Translations under genes and position numbers: made by a program
Shown: positions 1 through 10,804 of the stretch, piece after piece
Position numbering within the stretch: position 1 is the stretch's first letter
Layout: the number at the start of each line of letters is the position of its first letter
Notes under the pieces: model-generated
What the model was told of the DNA's origin: nothing
The model's database searches: none
The model's input: only the letters and a program-made list of their open reading frames with translations
NCBI GenBank assembly: GCA_012845835.1
Contig: JABAKD010000004.1
Location: forward strand, 10,675,022-10,739,021
Reading direction: 5' to 3'
DNA length: 64,000 nt
Source of the DNA: Undaria pinnatifida
Taxonomy: Eukaryota; Sar; Phaeophyceae; Laminariales; Alariaceae

Positions 1-62
1 ATACTGTTGGTGGGGGTTTGCAGGTTTTTTGGGGGCGTTTTCCTCACTAGATAACCACCTAC

Positions 63-3000
63 CTGCACGCAGACTTGGCTGAGGCGCTCGTACACCTCGC
101 ACATCTTGGTCTTGTAGTTGTGCACCCCTCCGAACACCTGAAAAAAACATTGAACAAACCCCCAAGAAAGCAGAAAGAGAAAAACAAAGAAATGGAACAG
201 ATTGTTGGTGGTCGAAGCATAAAATAGCCGACGTACAACCCCCAAAAACGAAAGGACGCACTCACCAACAAGGGCGTGTCCAATCGCTACACCCGCAGCT
301 GCACCGCTGCTACACCCTATGGCACAAGCAGCATTACATCCACAATACTTTCAACGCCATACCCAGCGTGACATCCGCCGATACACCCGACGATCCGCCG
401 CACATTGCGCCTGAAGTTACATCCGAAACGTTACCCTCGAACCGCTACGCGCAAAACATTACACCGTCCGTTACATCCACCGTTAAACCCGAAACGTTGA
501 TTGCTACCGTTGCATCAAACGCTACACCCTCAGCATTTGACCAACCGTTACACCAACCGTTACACCCAAAAAGTCGCATCAACCGTTACATCAACCGTTA
601 TACCTGAAACGCTACATCGAACCGTTACAAAAACCGTTACAACCGAAACGGCAAACCCAACGTAGATGCCCAACGTTACATCCAACGATACACCCAACAC
701 TATACCCGACCTGACATCCGACGTGACATCCAACGATACGCCCAATGGTACACCAACCGTCACACCCGCAACCGCAGCACCCGAAACGTTGCACCCGACA
801 CTATAACCATGCATACACCGGACATGACTCTACCACCGCTACACCCGAAAGGTTGCATCAACCGACCGTTACACCCGAAACGTTACATCCAACGTAGAGT
901 CCCGACGTTACACCAAGCGGCACACTCAACGCTACACAAAACGTTGCACCCAACGTGACATCCGGTGTACACCCAAACGTTACACCAACCATCACACCCA
1001 CAAGACTAACACCCGAAACGTTACACCCGATACTGTACCCTAGCATCAAACATTGCATTACAACCGTTACATAAACAATGACACCCGAATCGTTATATCA
1101 AACAGTTAAAACGACTTTCAAATCCGAAACGGCACACCCAGTGTAGCCGCCTGGCGTTACACCCAGCGATACACTCAACGCTGCACCCGACATGATATCC
1201 GACGTTACAAAATGTTACACCAACCGTCACACCCGCAACGGTACCCGAAACGATACACCCGACACTATACGCAAGCTTACACCAAACGTTGCATTGGACT
1301 TTACCTGCATGCACTTCGTTTCAGGTGCAGGCATGGGAGCGTGCTCTTCCCTAATCCTCGTCAGGGGAGTCCACTCGGTCTCCAGGCTTGCAAAAATGGG
1401 ACTCTTCTTCGAAGCAGCACCACCACCACCCTTTAAGGCCCGCCGGTGCCGTTCCTCCCGCAGCCTCGCAAAAACTGAACTTTTCCCAGAAGAACCAGCA
1501 CCGGCACCAGCCACACCAACACCACCAACACCATCACTAGCACCGTCAGCTTTCAAGTCTCGCGCCTGCCGCTCCTCCAGCAGCCTCTTTTTGCCATTGT
1601 TACCCTTGCCCTTACCTTTACCTCGCGCATTTCCTCTCCCGCCCCTCCTTCGCCCGGGCGCGGGGTCCAGCCTCGCCGAGAACACGAACCGTACGGAAGG
1701 TGCCTCATCGAATGGCACTTCCGGGACGACACCAGCCGGTAGGCCTGCCTCCTCCGCCTCTCCCTCTCCCTCCGTCCCCCCCTCCGCTCCTTCCCCCTCC
1801 TCCTCTTCTCCTTCGAGGCTGCGTGTTCGCCCTCCCTCGTCTCCCTCTACACCCGCCCCCCGCCCCTCTCCGAGCCATACAGATGCTTCCGATTCGAGCC
1901 TGTGAGCGCGACCGTGGCTGCCAACAGCAGAACGCGGTGGCGGCGGTGGCGCATCGTCCCCCTCCAATAGCAGCCGTCCCCGCTCCCGCCCCAGCCGACG
2001 CCTTCTATCCCGACGCCGCCCCCCCCCATCTCCTGCATCCCCCTCAACATAATCGCCACCACTTCCATCACCAGAGGTACCATCACCAGCACCAGCACTG
2101 CCTTCCCCCGCCCCCTCGCTACCAGGGTTTTCGTCTGCGCTGGCATCTTGATTCCCCGTCGTGGAATTTCCCCCGGAATTTCCTTCTGGGTTGTCGTCGC
2201 CATCGTCGGGAGAATCCTCCGGCGGGGGGAAGCGGCGAGCGGTCCTCCATGGCGGCGGCGCGACCCCCTTGTCTGGGGGGGGGGGGGGTGAGGAGGGAGG
2301 CGGGGCGCGGGGGGAAGGGCGGGTTCGACTGAGGTTTTTATGTCACTGGAGACCCGTGCCAACCGTACCGATATAAATACACTAAATGTCGGCGGAAACT
2401 TGGCTGAGTGAGAGAAAATGTTTTAGCAACAGCTTCGTTTGTCAGCCCTTGTTCACGACGGCAGCAGCAGCAATGACATCAACAACAACACCGGCATCAA
2501 CAGCACCACTACCCCCGCAACGACCACCACCAGCACCACAACCACCACTAGCACCAGCGCCAACAACCACAACACCAACACCAACACCGAAAGTCCAAGA
2601 ACAACCACCACCCTAAACCACGACGAATCATCAACGACAACACCACCCCCAAAATCACCACCAGCAAACCACCAACCGTCACCAACACCAACACCACCAC
2701 CATCACCACCAACCACCACCAAACACCAACCACAAAAACCCGCGTGGCACTTTGTATCCCACCGGCTCTCACCGAACATCAACGGCTCATAGTACGGCAG
2801 CTCTCCCGAGCCCTCCTCGTCGTAAATGGGGTCGGCTTCCTCCGACGGGGTCAGCGGAAGCGACGCCCCCGGGGGGGGAGGATTCGAGTCCAACCCCGGA
2901 TCCGTGGTATTCGCCGGCGCGACCCCGAAATGTGCGGTAACATTGACAGAGAAGCGGGCGAAGGTAGATCGGAAGGATTCCCACTCGGCGATCGTTTCCT

Positions 3001-3685
3001 CGTACGCCTGTTCACAACGGTGGCACCATGACCAAACGAACGCACCATTGTCAATGAAAGAAAAGAAAACAAGACTGCACGTCAAGCAGACCAGTATAAA
3101 AGCAGAAAATAAAAAGAGGAAAAATCGAAAAGAACAGGGAAAAAGAACGACAACAAGAAACGAATAAACATCTGCAAAACCTCCAGGGCAACAAAACCAG
3201 TATACAGCAGTACACGAACACAATGCGGGCCGCGCCCCCCCCCCCCCTTCCCCCTGCCCTCCCTCCTTTCTCCCTTCCTTGCATCGTCACATTTGCGTAA
3301 GGAATGAAATAACAACGACAGCAAGAAACGAATAATCAACTGGAAAACCTCCAGGGCAACAAAACCAGCATACAGCAGTACACGAACACAATGCGGGCCG
3401 CGCCCCCCCCCCCCCCACACACACACGGCCCTCCCTCATTTCTCCCTTCCTTGCATCGACACATATGCGTGAGGAATGAAATAACCAAGCACATAAGTCT
3501 CCATCTACCACCATGCAAAACAAGTATCTACCTACGGCTAACCACGGGCAACAACAGTAGCCAGTACTCTGTAAGTAGGGCGACGCGCGAAATCAAGGAG
3601 AAGAATCCTCAACCCAGCGCCTACACCGACACCACAGGGGGCATCTCACCGTTATACAAACTCTTCGTAGAAACGACCCTGCCAT
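63..3685 (-). CDS. Hypothetical low-complexity protein, 5' portion of gene (3' end outside window)
   Basis: Product not recognised. Proposed exons (minus strand): 3685-3650 (12 codons, ATG at 3685), 3007-2773, 2272-1305 and 137-63. All junctions keep phase: 0, then a codon split 1/2 giving Asp91, then 0. Donors are GTGAGA, GTGAGA, GTAAAG and GTAGGT; the acceptor at 2273 follows a long C tract. The 438 residues seen start with a helical segment (about 13-40) containing W-E-S-F. A Pro/Glu/Asp-rich stretch follows, then a Gly/Glu/Ser-rich region with acidic and Arg-rich blocks. Near 300-400 are related basic motifs with L-E-E-R-Q-A-R and L-R-E-E-R-H-R-R. Exon 4 is better ordered (F-G-G-V-H-N-Y-K-T-K). 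The large exon is unbroken despite its GC-rich, repetitive composition. The first exon is the least certain part, with a weak start context. The gene continues left of position 63. Confidence 0.62.
138..1304 (-). repeat. Intron made of a degenerate CGTTACA minisatellite
   Basis: Almost the whole 1.17 kb intron, strongest at 360-1290, consists of degenerate units of about 10-13 bp built on CGTTACA(C/T)CC on the plus strand. Dozens of variants are present. Spacing is irregular and no unit is exact over long distance. On the transcribed strand the repeat reads as TGTAACG units between the exon ending at 1305 and the exon starting at 137. Confidence 0.8.
2460..2740. repeat. Cryptic (CCA/CAA)n simple repeat in an intron
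   Basis: A biased tract of CAC/CAA/CCA triplets on the plus strand, so T/G-rich on the transcribed minus strand. It fills the intron just downstream of the donor at 2772. Its composition is the same as the tract at 31260-31930 in another minus-strand gene. Confidence 0.8.
3146..3481. repeat. Tandem duplication, two copies of about 168 bp
   Basis: Two adjacent copies (about 3146-3313 and 3314-3481) share an AAACCTCCAGGGCAACAAAA core, a C-homopolymer run after GCGGGCCGCG, and CTCCCTTCCTTGCATCG. The offset, measured on CTCCAGGGCA, is 168 bp. It lies in the proposed first intron of the left-hand gene. Confidence 0.85.
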
Positions 3686-6600
3686 AAGGCATTGCACTAA
3701 TATATTAGGCTTATTGCCGTTCCCATTTCGCTTCGGCCATCACGATGGAAGCCCCTTTTGTAGCCCATACGTTTGCGTGGGATCAGAGTTCTCGGTGGGC
3801 CTTGCCGGCGGCTAATTACAGGCCCGGGGTCAGTCTGGGGGGGCTCAGGTCCGGGTGGGATCAAGCCGGCTTGGGATAAGGATGCCAAGTGGATGCAGGG
3901 TCGGTCATTTGTATTGTGGGTTTCGCGTCAACTACTGTAAGCATTTTCCAGTTCATTTTGGCGCGGTGTCGACCTGCATTCTTCAGTTCATTTGGGTGCA
4001 GTGTCGACCTGTGAAATCATCTGACAGGCCCATTTCTACAACTGATTCCTGTCCTCTCACCGATATCTTGATCTCTCGCTCGTGGAGGGTGGAAGCGTGT
4101 AGGTAGACAGCCGCGATGAATATGGCGATGATCGCCAGAAAGAAAAGAAGAAAAGAAACACCTGTTGGCAAAAGTAGATACTGTATCCATTATTACGAGA
4201 ACAATTTTGGAATTGGAACATGGAACAGAAGATGGAACATACCATTACATGGTACCCTGGTATGTGGAACACCTGCCGTGGTGGCGACAACACTCTAAAA
4301 TCGCAACGCCACGAACGGAGCAAGACAACAAAAAAAAAAACTTCGAACACAAGAGAGAGTAATAAAGGATCACGTGCACCGAAGAATATCCTACGCTCCT
4401 GTTAATATAAAAGGTGAAGGGGTGACACAAATATTGAAATTTATTTACTAGGCGACGATACACCGAACTGATGTTGTGTATCATAGTCTATACCTGGTAT
4501 CCCGTACTTCTTATTAATAGTAAATGCATGGAATGATTCAAACCCAATAAGTCCGAGAGAAGTGGTTCTTCAGGCGTCCGATGTTCGACCCGGAAATATT
4601 CGCGCACCTCGACCTATACTGGAAGTCTGTCATTAAAGGCAAGCGTTGCTATTGCTATTGTACAAGTAGGTCATGAATACGATGGGCGGAACAATCTGTC
4701 CTCGCAGCATACTCGTATGATGGAGTAAGGTTCGTGACGTCACTAACCGATGTTACCCTTCGATATGAGATCAAGCACGCAATGATCTCAGCACGAGCAA
4801 ACCGAATTCCAAACTTAAACGTCGGCGCTGGGTAAAGCCGGATATCTGCGCGTCCAGCCGAAATCCTGAGGCATTTGTTTTCAATGTTCTCTATGCCTTC
4901 CATCAGCGCACACAGTTGACAACCACAAAATACCCGCCAGTGCGAGTTCTGAAGGCTACGCACTCGAATTAGTACCGAGTAGTTGGTATTATGCAGTTAT
5001 TACACGGTATACGAAGCATATTTTCACGAGCGAACGCGAGCTTCTAATTATGACGACGCCGAAAAAAAGGAATTTCGACTTGCCTGAAGAGTCCGCCGCA
5101 CAACACCGCACGATAGCTACAGTGTACTGCTACGTGAGTTCCTAGCGAACCCTACTCGTATGCCACATTATATATCCTCACCGGTAGGCATAGTTCCGTC
5201 AAGGTGGCCATGGTGGTCGTACCGCCCACGCTCCTTCGCGTCCATCGAACATTCAACATTCAACATCCAACATCCAATGTTGAACACACGCGAGAGGAAG
5301 CAGGATCAAACAGGAGCCAGGATAGAAGTCGAGGGGGTTCGTATAAGTAGCATCGCTGGTGAGGATCGCGCGCCGCAGCTGCAGCAGCACAAAGACACCG
5401 CGAGTAACGTGCTTACGCATTGAGCATACGTAGCGCATATCTGGTGCCTGGTAGCGAGTCAATAACGCATACTTACTCAGCCGTGATGGGGTACCCTCAA
5501 GTTGTTGTTCTCACATTAACTCGCATAATCAAGTCCGTGGTCACAGGACAGGCTTAAGTCACTCTGGAGTGGAGGAACACCTCACGGAAAAAAACACAAA
5601 ACAAAAACAAAAATGGTACACGCATATGTCATAGCTGACGCAACTAATGTCTCCGCCAGAAAAATATAAAAATGAAATCGGGAGTCAGCCTACAACGTGC
5701 CAATTTCATACTACTGGTACATACGTCTCACTACTCTCGCCAGACAAAGCCCGACTACACCGCTTGCCACCCAGAAAATACCACTACGTATATATTTTCA
5801 AAAAATATATTACACGTGCTACAGTACTTATCACTACGCATACGCACGCCAGACTCAAGTCAATTGGAAAAGAAAAGAAAATACAGAAAAGAAAAGAAAA
5901 GATAAGAATAAAAGAAGAGAAAAGATCGCGGTACGGCAAAGGAAAAGAAAAGAAAATACAAGACGAAGCAAGGAAAGGAAACACAAACAAAACACAATAC
6001 TAGCAGACCCTAGGAACTGACTACATACGGCATTGGGCTCATAGGGTGTATCAAGTGCGTCAATGGCACTGGGGGAAGAACGCAACAAGGCGAAGAAGTC
6101 AGACCGGCGTTACGATAAGTTGTGACGGCCATTGGAAGGCCAACAAGCTTCAGGACGAAGATGGCCAGACCCAGACTTCAGTCTCTTGGGCAGGACGCCC
6201 CCCCTTCCCACCTCCCCTCTCAGTGCGGGCCTCCAGTTCAAAGCGATTACAATCGCTCGTCACGACCTCGTCCTACAGAGTACGAGTATCGCACTGTTAA
6301 TACTATCCTGGGATAGTCCGAGGGCCCACTTTAGTGCGAATATTGTAGAGTTGCACGGCACGGCACTATGCAAGGATGGACCATGACAGTAACAGCATCG
6401 CACGCACCAGGTACAGTAGTGGATAAGGCATATAAAAATGAGCACAGCGCATAGTGATACTTAAACACACCAGTGGGTATCTCGCAAACACTACCGGCCG
6501 TCTCACAAGAAAGAGCCCCATAAGAAACTTAGCAAAACAATAACGGGGAAATAAGAAATTTCACAGCTGTTATACTGAAAAGTATTGTAGAAAACATTCT

Positions 6601-9005
6601 TCCTCATACTACAAACCTAGACTCAACATTGTTATCTCGGTTTCTTATCAGGGGGGCGTTACTTCAGTGAGCATCGCAGACAGCAGTGGTAGAGTGAGCT
6701 TGCGCATAATGAGATCGAGCATATGCAGTGAGCATCGCATTCTCTCTAGGATCAAGCATCGGCAAGGCACTGGGTGTGTGCTGCACGTAGATGGGTAGAA
6801 ATAACGGTTCAATGTTGAGAACACGCACACAGCATTGAGCGTTGCGATCGACAGGGTATGATGATGGCCGGGCTTGAGGTGTACTGTATTGTCATTCTGG
6901 CATTGAAGTGAAGATCGGCTTGGCCTGCATTTTATAGTGCACACTGACATGCCGATATGCTTTCACATTTACACAACTCTACTCTACAGACCCTCAGACC
7001 CCTGCACGCAACATTCGACACATGCCTTGTTTGGCAGAGATATCTAAAGCTGTCTTCTATTGGGCACCCTGACACGCAGATTTCCTTTCATATTGACGGA
7101 ACTCTTATATACATACAGACGCCTGTATGTACCATATAATGCATGCCAGGTACAGCACAGAAATCAAACAAGGGTTTACGCCGGAATGCTGTCTCGTGGG
7201 CAATATTTCAGAGTGCAGAGGTTCAGAGCTGTAGGTATACGTACACGCTTGGCGCATCATTGACAAGCTGATGCCGACTGACGCCGACAACGTGACAAAG
7301 AACATAACCGATCGCGATGGTAGATATCACTCACAGCACAGGACGTCAGCTGCCGGTAAGAAACAGAAATGCCGACCCAATTTGGGTTTCTTACTTAGGA
7401 GGAGAGGGTACGTTCTAGGCAAACTTCAGTATAATAGCTCCCTGATTTATTTTTTCCGCTAAATCTCAGCCTGCCTTTTTTCCTATCCTGTTTCTTGTTG
7501 GGCGTCTTGTACTATACCGCAGGCACCCCGATGTTAGGGCACCCAAGATAAGAGCATTAGAGCGATCAGGTCGGCATGTCCCGCCTGCACTATTATAACG
7601 AGGCACGCGAAGCGCAACGTCAAGCCTTTTTTTCTTGGTTTCCAAGGAAAAAAACCCTTTTTATACCGGATCGAATACCAGTGTAGGGTGTATCGAAGTA
7701 CGTTCTCTGTTTGTGTGTATGTGCGTATGTTTGTATAAGTCAACATTTTTATCGGCCACGTTTGTCCACCGCACTCAACGTACACGGCACCACGGCCACC
7801 CCGACGGGTCCCGTGCACGAACAAATGACAACCAACTCCTCTCGAGCTGGTTTCGCGGTAAGTCGTAGAGAGCTCGCCGAGGCAGGTGCGGCAACGTGTG
7901 TTTTCACCGGCACCAAAACTGGGTTCCTATACATGTTTTATTCTTCAAGTTTTCAAAACGTCGTAGTAAAACGGCATGTTTTCTTCATGCAAATTCAATT
8001 TACTGAGCCAACCCAATGTGTCCGTCTGTCTGCCCACATTACCATTTGGGTTCGTGTCCCTGAGACATGCTGCAAAATATATGATCAGGCCCACCGTATG
8101 GATGGGGGGGCCGAGAAGCTCTGCAGTAGACACCATGGTGGTGCGTAGAGTACGTACCTCCGATGTTGGACGTCTTTCGATTATCGGAGATAGATGCATA
8201 TTGTTCGCCTTCAAGAATTAAACCGCAAAACAAACAAACTACTGCACGTAGCTTTCTTTAGGGGGCTGATCGAAGAGACGCACGCACTGGGACGCTGACC
8301 CGGCCCTGGTCTCGTGTGCCCTGCTGGTGCTGTTACTACCGCTGCTACTGCTTCTGATTCCGCTGCTGCTGATGCTACGAGTACTACAGCAGCAGCAATA
8401 CGAGTGCCGAGTTTTTTTCTCTGTCTAAAAACAGAACGTAAATATCAAACAGCGCTCGTAGATATTCGTTAGTGTTGGTTTTTGTTCAGTTCACATCTAC
8501 CACATGACTAGGTATGCTGCTGTTCTTTCGCTTGCTGCTCTGCCTCATTAGTGTTTTTTCAGTAGTCACCCAGCATCGCCGATCGACTACAGCAGCTATT
8601 GAGGCCGCGCGCCTCACTATTTACCAATTACTAGTAAACGTCATATATTTCCCATTGTAGATATATACGAGCAACGCGTAGGTAAGAGCGCCTGTTTCGG
8701 TGTGCCACGCGGTAGGGCAACCATTCTGTATACGAATAGATGCTGATATTTTTGCGGGGGGTCTAAAGATGAATTGGTAGGCCTAGCCTATGCCCGGAAC
8801 CGGAGAGGTTTCGGTGGTGACTTTTTCTTGCGTGGTTCCCTTGACGATCGTCCTTCACGGCTGACGCAAGCCCGCGCTGTATTTTGGGTGCACCTAGGCA
8901 AGGAGACTTCCAGGCCTATTGCGAGACATGGGGGTGCAAGGACACCTCACGAATCTGCTGCGGAACATACCCGGCGACTAGTTATTTGATCGCGGGTCAA
9001 CGCCG

Positions 9006-9308
9006 TCATTGACGGGGAGACCTTTCGCGACCCCAGATCTTAGATCGTCTGGCCGGCGACGTGTCCTTTCGCGCATGCGTGTTACGAGATTTAAGATAGG
9101 TATCCCCGACCCTGTCTTCCTCATTGCTCCCCTCTCCTGCGGGTTCCCCTTCGTCGGCTTCGAGAGGCCCTCCCTGGCTGGGGGACGCCAGCGCTCCGAA
9201 CGAGTTGCCCTCTGCTTGTTGAGATGACGAGGCGGGAGTAGAAGAAAAAAGAACGGCGGATTTTCGCACGATGTTTCTTCGACCTGAACCCGGACCGAGA
9301 CTTAACAT
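9006..9308 (-). CDS. Possible small ORF or exon, 100 codons
   Basis: An ATG-initiated 100-codon frame, Ser/Ala/Glu-rich with a basic end. No family is recognised and no strong splice donor or acceptor was found. About 55 bp of it (near 9165-9220) recurs as an imperfect inverted copy at 9418-9475. The 3' part (near 9040-9085) recurs as a direct copy near 9470-9512. It may be a real short gene, an isolated exon or chance. Confidence 0.22.
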   Translation of the reverse strand: MLSLGPGSGRRNIVRKSAVLFSSTPASSSQQAEGNSFGALASPSQGGPLEADEGEPAGEGSNEEDRVGDTYLKSRNTHARKDTSPARRSKIWGRERSPRQ

Positions 9309-9879
9309 TGGTGACCTTTAAACAAGTGACTCAAGCCGCGCTCCTGGTCCAGGTCGAAGAACCGCGCAGAATCCGCCAATCTTGATCTACTTACTGAACT
9401 CGCCTCATCTTGATAAAGAGATGGCAACTAGTTCGGAGCGATGGCGCCCCCCAACCAGGGCGGGCCGCTTAGATGGCCTGATCGGTGACGAGTCCTTTCG
9501 CGCATGGCTCGTACAAGAAAAAAGATACTACTGTGGGTGTCTCCGACGCTGTTTCCGACCAGCAAAAAATAGCTCAACGGCGAGCAGATACTGCTGTCAT
9601 CCTAGAGGGAAGAGTCCGCAGCAAGCAAGAATGGCTAGCTGCACCATCGTATTTCCACAAGCAACGATGCAAGGAAACATGCCAAGCGAGGGAAAACACG
9701 CGCCGTCAAGGGTGAACGGCCGAGCGTTCCGCACTGAAACCTAGAAGTGTGGTGTCAGCCGAGGTACACAGCTAAGACAAAATGTGCTGCCTTGGTCAGG
9801 GGTGAAAGCTATGTCTCCGCAAGGAAATATTAGAACAGAATTTTACGACAGAACTTCAAAGCAAGCGTCCCCTGTTGTG

Positions 9880-10130
9880 TAGGATAGAGAAGGCGCATCT
9901 CGTCCCTACTAAAGTTAAGATGCGGGTTCAAATCCTCCCAAGTGCATGCATACTCGTGCTCGAGGGACTTTTTCTTGCGTAAAAACTGATGAGCGGAAAG
10001 CGCGAAAGCGTGAGTTACGAAAAATTCGATGAGCAAATCGACGAGCATAAAAAGTTGGAAGTGGGAATGCTGCGCGATAAAAAAGAACGCGTGTACAGGG
10101 GGGGGAGCACCTGTGACCACGGCCTGTCCA
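9880..10130 (+). mobile_element. tRNA-derived SINE-like element, copy A
   Basis: The 5' part has a perfect RNA polymerase III B box (GGTTCAAATCC near 9925). The body runs through CTTTTTCTTGCG, GCGGAAAGCGCGAAAGCGTGAGTTA and a GATAAAAAA segment, ending near the complement of CCGTGGTCACAGG. A homologous copy lies in opposite orientation at about 46500-46765, and a tail-only copy at about 23530-23600. No complete tRNA cloverleaf can be drawn, so it is scored as a SINE and not a tRNA gene. Boundaries are approximate. Confidence 0.55.
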
Positions 10131-10804
10131 GCAGGACGCGGAGGGATTAACCTCTGACGGGTGGAGCTGGAGAGTAAAAGTCATGATTAAAAATACAAAA
10201 ATCACAAAGCAGGCCTCGTCGCATGGGTATACCAGGTACCAACGTAACACGCAAGAGCATAACACACCCTCGCGGACGATTTTTCAAAGCTGGTTCTCTT
10301 AACGCGGAGAGTATGCAAGCCGAGCGATGGGTCTAAGGAAAGAAATAGACGAGATTTCGTGGTGTGTACACCACCTGTTGCCGAGAAAATTGGCTCGGAA
10401 ATCTATCCCAGGGGAGGGATGATCTTGCGTGTCACCTCTACCGTAGAAGCGCGCCGTTGCCGAAAAACCCGGTAGTTTGGTACAGACTTTGGGGTGCATA
10501 CACAACCAGTTAGGACAAAGTATTAGAAGGACGATATACATCACTCTACTCTACGTCATACCATGGATCGTCTTTGGTTGCCGCGGCTGGGTTGCCACAG
10601 CAGCAGTCCTTGTGTCCGGGGGTGTCTTGTGCGGCTCGCTGGGGAAGTACTCCCGCATGGGCGGCCCCTGTACAAACATGCTGCACCATGTAGTGGAAAC
10701 CCTTAGACACGAAGCCCTTTAGTTGCAGCGCTTTGCCGTGAACCGAAATAACACTACCTGAGCCCCACTACCTTTCGTACTTGGCAGCTGAAGCAGTGGA
10801 CACC

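Larger units (their letters stand above)
3686..10804. other. Intergenic region, about 7.1 kb, no gene assembled
   Basis: This lies between the divergent minus-strand gene ending upstream at 3685 and the plus-strand Pkr1-like gene at 10805. It holds a purine-rich AAGAAAAG-type tract (5865-5995), CTG/CTA triplet stretches near 8320-8400, fragments of dispersed repeats near 5520-5550 and 9880-10130, and the ORF at 9006-9308 described separately. I could not link exons into a gene here. Confidence 0.55.

Noticed and set aside
7711..7860. Plus-strand frame ending in a strong GTAAGT donor
   Set aside because: No phase-compatible downstream exon was found before the Pkr1-like start, and the upstream part has no acceptor.
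9915..9990. tRNA gene suggested by a perfect B box
   Set aside because: No acceptor, D-arm and anticodon arm can be paired around it, and the sequence recurs as part of a longer dispersed element.
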